The translations under genes were made by a program, and so were the position numbers. Shown one piece after another: positions 60,585 through 64,000 of a DNA stretch of 64,000 nt. The stretch is from JAHRVQ01 sp051278195. Its GTDB lineage: Bacteria > Pseudomonadota > Gammaproteobacteria > Pseudomonadales > Azotimanducaceae. The notes under the pieces were generated by a model, which was not told the origin of the DNA, searched no databases, and was given only the letters and a program-made list of their open reading frames with translations. The DNA is taken from NCBI GenBank assembly GCA_051278195.1, contig JBNMQM010000007.1:33459-97458 (forward strand), in the 5' to 3' direction. The stretch's first letter is position 1. Each line of letters starts with the position of its first letter.

Positions 60585-61757
60585 ATGTTACGAAGTATGA
60601 AACCTGGATTGCTAACCCTGCTGCTTTTAACGGCGAGTTATGCGGTTTCAGCTCAATCGATTACACCTGCGGCTCCGCAATTGGCTGCTGAAGGCTATCT
60701 GCTTATCGATGCCGATACTGGCCATGTTCTGGTCGAATATAACAGCGTGCAAAGATTGCCACCGGCCAGCCTAACCAAAATCATGACCAGTTATATAATC
60801 TCAGCTGAGCTGCGACAGGGCACCGTAACTCTGGAAGAAGAAGTCGACATCAGCGTCAAAGCCTGGCGAACTCAAGGGTCTCGAATGTTTGTTCGAGAAG
60901 GCACCAAGGTCTCTGTGAACGACCTGAAGCGGGGCATTATCATTCAGTCGGGCAATGATGCCAGCGTCGCAATGGCAGAGAGAATTGCCGGTAGTGAAGA
61001 TGCATTTGCTGACCTGATGAATCAGCATGCCGCACGTCTTGGACTGACGGACACTAACTTTATGAACGCGACAGGTTTGCCTGACGAAAACCATTACACA
61101 ACTGCCGCCGACCTTGCGAAGCTAACAAATGCACTCATTCGCGATTTTCCAGAAGACTATAAAATCTACAGTGAGAAGTACTTCACCTATAACGATATTA
61201 GGCAACCGAATCGTAATACGCTTTTGTGGCGCGACAAAACTGTGGATGGAGTGAAAACCGGGCACACCGAGGCGGCTGGTTATTGTCTGGTCGCGTCTGC
61301 GAAACGAGATGGTATGCGACTGATTTCTGTTGTTATGGGAGCGAGTTCAGAAGAGTCTCGCGCCATTGAGAGTCAGAAACTCCTGACCTATGGGTTCCGC
61401 TATTTCGAAACGGTTCGACTCTACGATGCTGGTGAAACGCTCAAAACGGTTCGAGTTTGGGGCGGAAAAACCCCCAGTGTTGATCTAGGTGTTGCAGATG
61501 ACATTGTCATTACGGTGCCTCAGGGCTCGCGCAAAAATCTGGATGCTAGTATGGATTTACAAAAGATTATACGTGCACCACTGCAGACAGGCGACACCTT
61601 CGGTACGCTCAAAATCATGAATGGCGGCGAGCTGGTGAAAGAGGTGCCTCTGGTGGCCAATACCGACGTCGCCGAAGGCGGCTTCTTCAAACGGTTGTGG
61701 CACAGCATTAGCTTGTTCTTCTCTAAACTATTCTCTGGCGACACACTGGCGGTTTGA
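60585..61757 (+). CDS. dacC: D-alanyl-D-alanine carboxypeptidase (PBP5/6 type)
   Basis: A 390-residue low-molecular-weight PBP that trims pentapeptide stems. A signal peptide ends near SAQS. Active-site motifs are SLTK (about residue 61), SGN (about 122, IQSGNDASVAM) and KTG (about 225, VDGVKTGHTEAAGY). The C-terminus ends in an amphipathic helix (FFKRLWHSISLFFSKLFSG) that anchors to the membrane. The dacA/dacC name is by position. Confidence 0.95.
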   Translation: MLRSMKPGLLTLLLLTASYAVSAQSITPAAPQLAAEGYLLIDADTGHVLVEYNSVQRLPPASLTKIMTSYIISAELRQGTVTLEEEVDISVKAWRTQGSRMFVREGTKVSVNDLKRGIIIQSGNDASVAMAERIAGSEDAFADLMNQHAARLGLTDTNFMNATGLPDENHYTTAADLAKLTNALIRDFPEDYKIYSEKYFTYNDIRQPNRNTLLWRDKTVDGVKTGHTEAAGYCLVASAKRDGMRLISVVMGASSEESRAIESQKLLTYGFRYFETVRLYDAGETLKTVRVWGGKTPSVDLGVADDIVITVPQGSRKNLDASMDLQKIIRAPLQTGDTFGTLKIMNGGELVKEVPLVANTDVAEGGFFKRLWHSISLFFSKLFSGDTLAV

Positions 61758-61759
61758 GC

Positions 61760-62017
61760 ATGGACGCACCCATAATTGAATTTCCCTGCGCCTATCCGAT
61801 CAAAGTTATTCTTGATAACGATCCGGCAGCGATTGCTGAGGTAGGAGTGATTGCTCGGCGATATGATCCAAAACTTCAAGATCAGATCGAGGTTAAGCCC
61901 AGCAAGAAAGGTACGTATGTCTCGTTGCGGCTCAGTTTTTGGGCGACGGGCGTGTCTCAACTAGAAGCGTTGTTCGCCGAGTTGAAAGAGCTCAGCGCAG
62001 TGCGTATGGTGTTATAA
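61760..62017 (+). CDS. ybeD: DUF493/YbeD family protein
   Basis: An 85-residue small alpha/beta protein, unknown function though always near lipB. IEFPCAYPIKVILDND and the final ELSAVRMVL-type strand are typical. ATG at 61760 after TTGAGC; the stop touches the lipB GTG. Confidence 0.93.
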   Translation: MDAPIIEFPCAYPIKVILDNDPAAIAEVGVIARRYDPKLQDQIEVKPSKKGTYVSLRLSFWATGVSQLEALFAELKELSAVRMVL

Positions 62018-62662
62018 GTGACTGAACTGCTGGTGCGGTCATTGGGTGTTCAGCACTATGGTGAAGTCTGGCAGGCGATGCGTGAATTCACGGATACACG
62101 AAATGCATCTACACTAGATGAACTCTGGGTTGTCGAACACCCTCCAGTGTTTACCCTCGGTCAGGCTGGAAAGCGCGAACACATCTTAAGAGAATCCGAC
62201 ATTCCGATCGTGAAGTCAGACCGGGGTGGTCAGGTGACATACCATGGCCCGGGTCAGCTGGTGATCTATCTCCTGTTTGATTTGAGGCGAAGCAGTATCG
62301 GTGTCCGAGACCTGGTATCTGGCATAGAAAATGCCATTATCACGCTGCTAAAGTGCTGGGATATCGTATCAGAAGCCCGAAAGGAAGCGCCCGGCGTATA
62401 TGTAGGTGAGTGCAAGATTGCTGCGCTGGGTCTTCGGGTCCGTCGTGGCTGCAGCTATCATGGCCTTAGCCTGAACGTGGACATGGACCTAACGCCATTT
62501 GACGCGATAAACCCCTGTGGTTATGAAGGGCTCGAAATCACGCAGTTGCGCGCGCACGGTGTGGATGAATCTATTTCATCCGTGGCGCAAAGCTTAGTCA
62601 ACGAAATTGGTCGCACCTTCGGGTATGATGCTGTGAAGTGGTGTGACAGCAACAAGGGATAG
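62018..62662 (+). CDS. lipB: octanoyltransferase LipB
   Basis: A 214-residue enzyme moving octanoate from acyl carrier protein to lipoyl domains. The core RGGQVTYHGPGQLVIYLLFDL and the catalytic cysteine in DAINPCGYEGLEI are clear; the lysine lies in GECKIAALGLRVRRG. GTG start with no gap after ybeD. Confidence 0.96.
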   Translation: MTELLVRSLGVQHYGEVWQAMREFTDTRNASTLDELWVVEHPPVFTLGQAGKREHILRESDIPIVKSDRGGQVTYHGPGQLVIYLLFDLRRSSIGVRDLVSGIENAIITLLKCWDIVSEARKEAPGVYVGECKIAALGLRVRRGCSYHGLSLNVDMDLTPFDAINPCGYEGLEITQLRAHGVDESISSVAQSLVNEIGRTFGYDAVKWCDSNKG

Positions 62663-62671
62663 CAAACGGGA

Positions 62672-63634
62672 ATGCCGAGAGACGAAAGGAACAAACTGGT
62701 TCAGGGCGTTAAGCTTCGTGGTGCAGATAAAGTGCGGCGCATACCGGTCAAGGTTATTCCAACGGAGGAGCTGCTCCGAAAGCCAGACTGGATTCGTGTG
62801 CGCATTCCAGCCAGCCCAGAAATTGGCCGTATCAAAAGCATTCTAAGAACTCGAAAGTTAGCGTCTGTCTGTGAAGAAGCCAGTTGTCCTAATATAGGTG
62901 AGTGTTTTTCCAACGGCACCGCTACCTTTATGATCATGGGCGAAATCTGCACGCGCCGCTGCCCCTTTTGTGATGTCGGCCACGGTAAGCCGAACCCACT
63001 AGATCCTGATGAGCCGCGTCAATTGGCGGAGGCGATCGAGGAAATGCAGCTGAAATATGTTGTGGTGACGTCAGTTGATCGCGATGACCTTAAAGACAGC
63101 GGTGCGACGCACTTTGCAGAATGCATTAGTGAAATGCGACGTTTGAACCCGAACACCACTGTGGAAGTGTTGGTGCCCGATTTCCGTGGTCGAATGGATA
63201 TAGCGCTAGAGATTTTGTCTGCGACGCCGCCTGACGTGTTTAATCATAATATTGAAACAGTGCCGAGTCTCTATAAGAAAGCGAGGCCTGGAGCGGACTA
63301 TCTCTGGTCTTTGATGCTGCTTAAACGCTATAAGGAGATCAGGCCAGAAGTGCGAACCAAGTCCGGTTTGATGCTCGGTCTGGGAGAAACCATCGACGAA
63401 GTAAAAGCAGTGATGGCCGATATGCGCGAGCACAATATTGATATGTTGACGCTTGGCCAATATCTACAGCCGAGCCGAGATCACCTTAAGGTTGAGCGGT
63501 TTGTACATCCGGATGAGTTTGCGATGTTGAAAACACTGGGTGATGAGATGGGCTTTTCTCAGGTTGCCAGTGGTCCTCTCGTGCGGTCGTCTTACCGTGC
63601 GGATCTGCAGGCCAAAGGCGAGCTGGTGATCTAA
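62672..63634 (+). CDS. lipA: lipoyl synthase
   Basis: A 320-residue radical-SAM enzyme inserting two sulfur atoms into octanoyl groups. The auxiliary cluster is CEEASCPNIGECF and the radical-SAM motif is CTRRCPFCDV. The C-terminal serine region GPLVRSSYRAD is conserved. It overlaps the convergent MoeB-like gene by four bases. Confidence 0.97.
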   Translation: MPRDERNKLVQGVKLRGADKVRRIPVKVIPTEELLRKPDWIRVRIPASPEIGRIKSILRTRKLASVCEEASCPNIGECFSNGTATFMIMGEICTRRCPFCDVGHGKPNPLDPDEPRQLAEAIEEMQLKYVVVTSVDRDDLKDSGATHFAECISEMRRLNPNTTVEVLVPDFRGRMDIALEILSATPPDVFNHNIETVPSLYKKARPGADYLWSLMLLKRYKEIRPEVRTKSGLMLGLGETIDEVKAVMADMREHNIDMLTLGQYLQPSRDHLKVERFVHPDEFAMLKTLGDEMGFSQVASGPLVRSSYRADLQAKGELVI

Positions 63635-64000
63635 TCGGCCACATGACTGGTCGAGCAACCAGCACAATCGCTGCGCTTCATAACCTTGAATCGATTCCAA
63701 GTCATGGATCTTGCATCGAAGGTCTGTAAATACCCCGACGACGATTCACCTATACGGCAAATGATGCGCAGTGCCTCCATCGCCTGGCAAGTGCCTACAA
63801 TCCCGACAACGGGCGCGGCGACGCCTGATTCTGAGCAATTGAGCGCGCTATCACTCACGTTACTGTAAGCGCACTCATAGCAGGGCGAGCCGTCCTGGCG
63901 CGGATCGTAAACGAGTATTTGACCATCGAGACGTACCGCAGCACCAAATATAGCGGGCGTTTTTGCGGCGACACAGACCCTATTAATCATCAGCCTTGAA
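63631..64000 (-). CDS. MoeB/ThiF-family adenylyltransferase, partial (N-terminus beyond window)
   Basis: C-terminal ~123 residues of an E1-like enzyme that adenylates the C-terminus of a sulfur-carrier protein (MoaD or ThiS). The frame is open to the window end; upstream codons read SRLMINRVCVAAKTP, matching the family. GAAVRLDGQILVYDP and the zinc cysteine pairs CYEC and CAGC are present. The N-terminal ATP site lies outside. MoeB and ThiF cannot be told apart here. Confidence 0.88.
   Translation of the reverse strand, partial: SRLMINRVCVAAKTPAIFGAAVRLDGQILVYDPRQDGSPCYECAYSNVSDSALNCSESGVAAPVVGIVGTCQAMEALRIICRIGESSSGYLQTFDARSMTWNRFKVMKRSDCAGCSTSHVAD

Overview
The window is a contiguous stretch of a gammaproteobacterial chromosome with roughly balanced base composition. 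The gene order is close to the Pseudomonas/Cellvibrio type: erpA, M23 peptidase and tyrS; then birA, SPOR protein, four tRNAs, tufB, trpT, secE and nusG; the L11/L10/beta, str, S10, spc and alpha operons; then uvrA, an MFS transporter and ssb; then proA to lipA. Almost every gene is a recognisable housekeeping gene. No prophage, CRISPR array, transposase gene or defence island was found.

Layout. 1-0.9 kb: a ClC chloride channel gene running off the left edge. 1.0-5.5 kb: a coiled-coil membrane protein, a bactofilin, the Fe-S carrier erpA, a convergent murein endopeptidase and tyrS. 5.6-6.5 kb: a decayed TIR/TolB-like gene, then a free-standing tRNA-Ile/tRNA-Ala pair on the minus strand with its own promoter and terminator. 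Relatives carry an rRNA operon near this place. 6.6-8.2 kb: birA and a SPOR protein. 8.2-11.3 kb: thr-tyr-gly-thr tRNAs, tufB, tRNA-Trp, secE and nusG. 11.4-22.3 kb: rplKA, rplJL and rpoBC with their RNA leaders. 22.4-26.9 kb: rpsL, rpsG, fusA and a second tuf copy. 26.9-28.2 kb: a TetR gene and a long spacer splitting the str and S10 operons. 28.2-42.1 kb: S10, spc and alpha operons with secY, rpmJ and rpoA.

42.2-44.3 kb: a class V aminotransferase, a divergent Lrp/AsnC regulator and a DUF6356 small protein. 44.3-49.5 kb: uvrA, a YajR-like MFS transporter and ssb. 49.6-51.2 kb: arsenate reductase and an ACR3 efflux pump. 51.2-52.7 kb: uppP and a LonN-domain protein. 52.9-63.6 kb: proA, nadD, rsfS, rlmH, mrdA, rodA, mltB, rlpA, dacC, ybeD, lipB and lipA. 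This block covers cell elongation, peptidoglycan remodelling and lipoate synthesis. The right edge cuts a MoeB/ThiF-like gene.

The most unusual points are the tRNA-Ile/Ala unit detached from any rRNA gene, a glutamate in both EF-Tu copies at the position of E. coli Arg333, an acidic N-terminal extension on ribosomal protein S11, a REP-like palindrome in the nusG-rplK spacer, two candidate leaderless mRNAs, and many short tandem duplications in the spacers. No convincing wholly new system was found.
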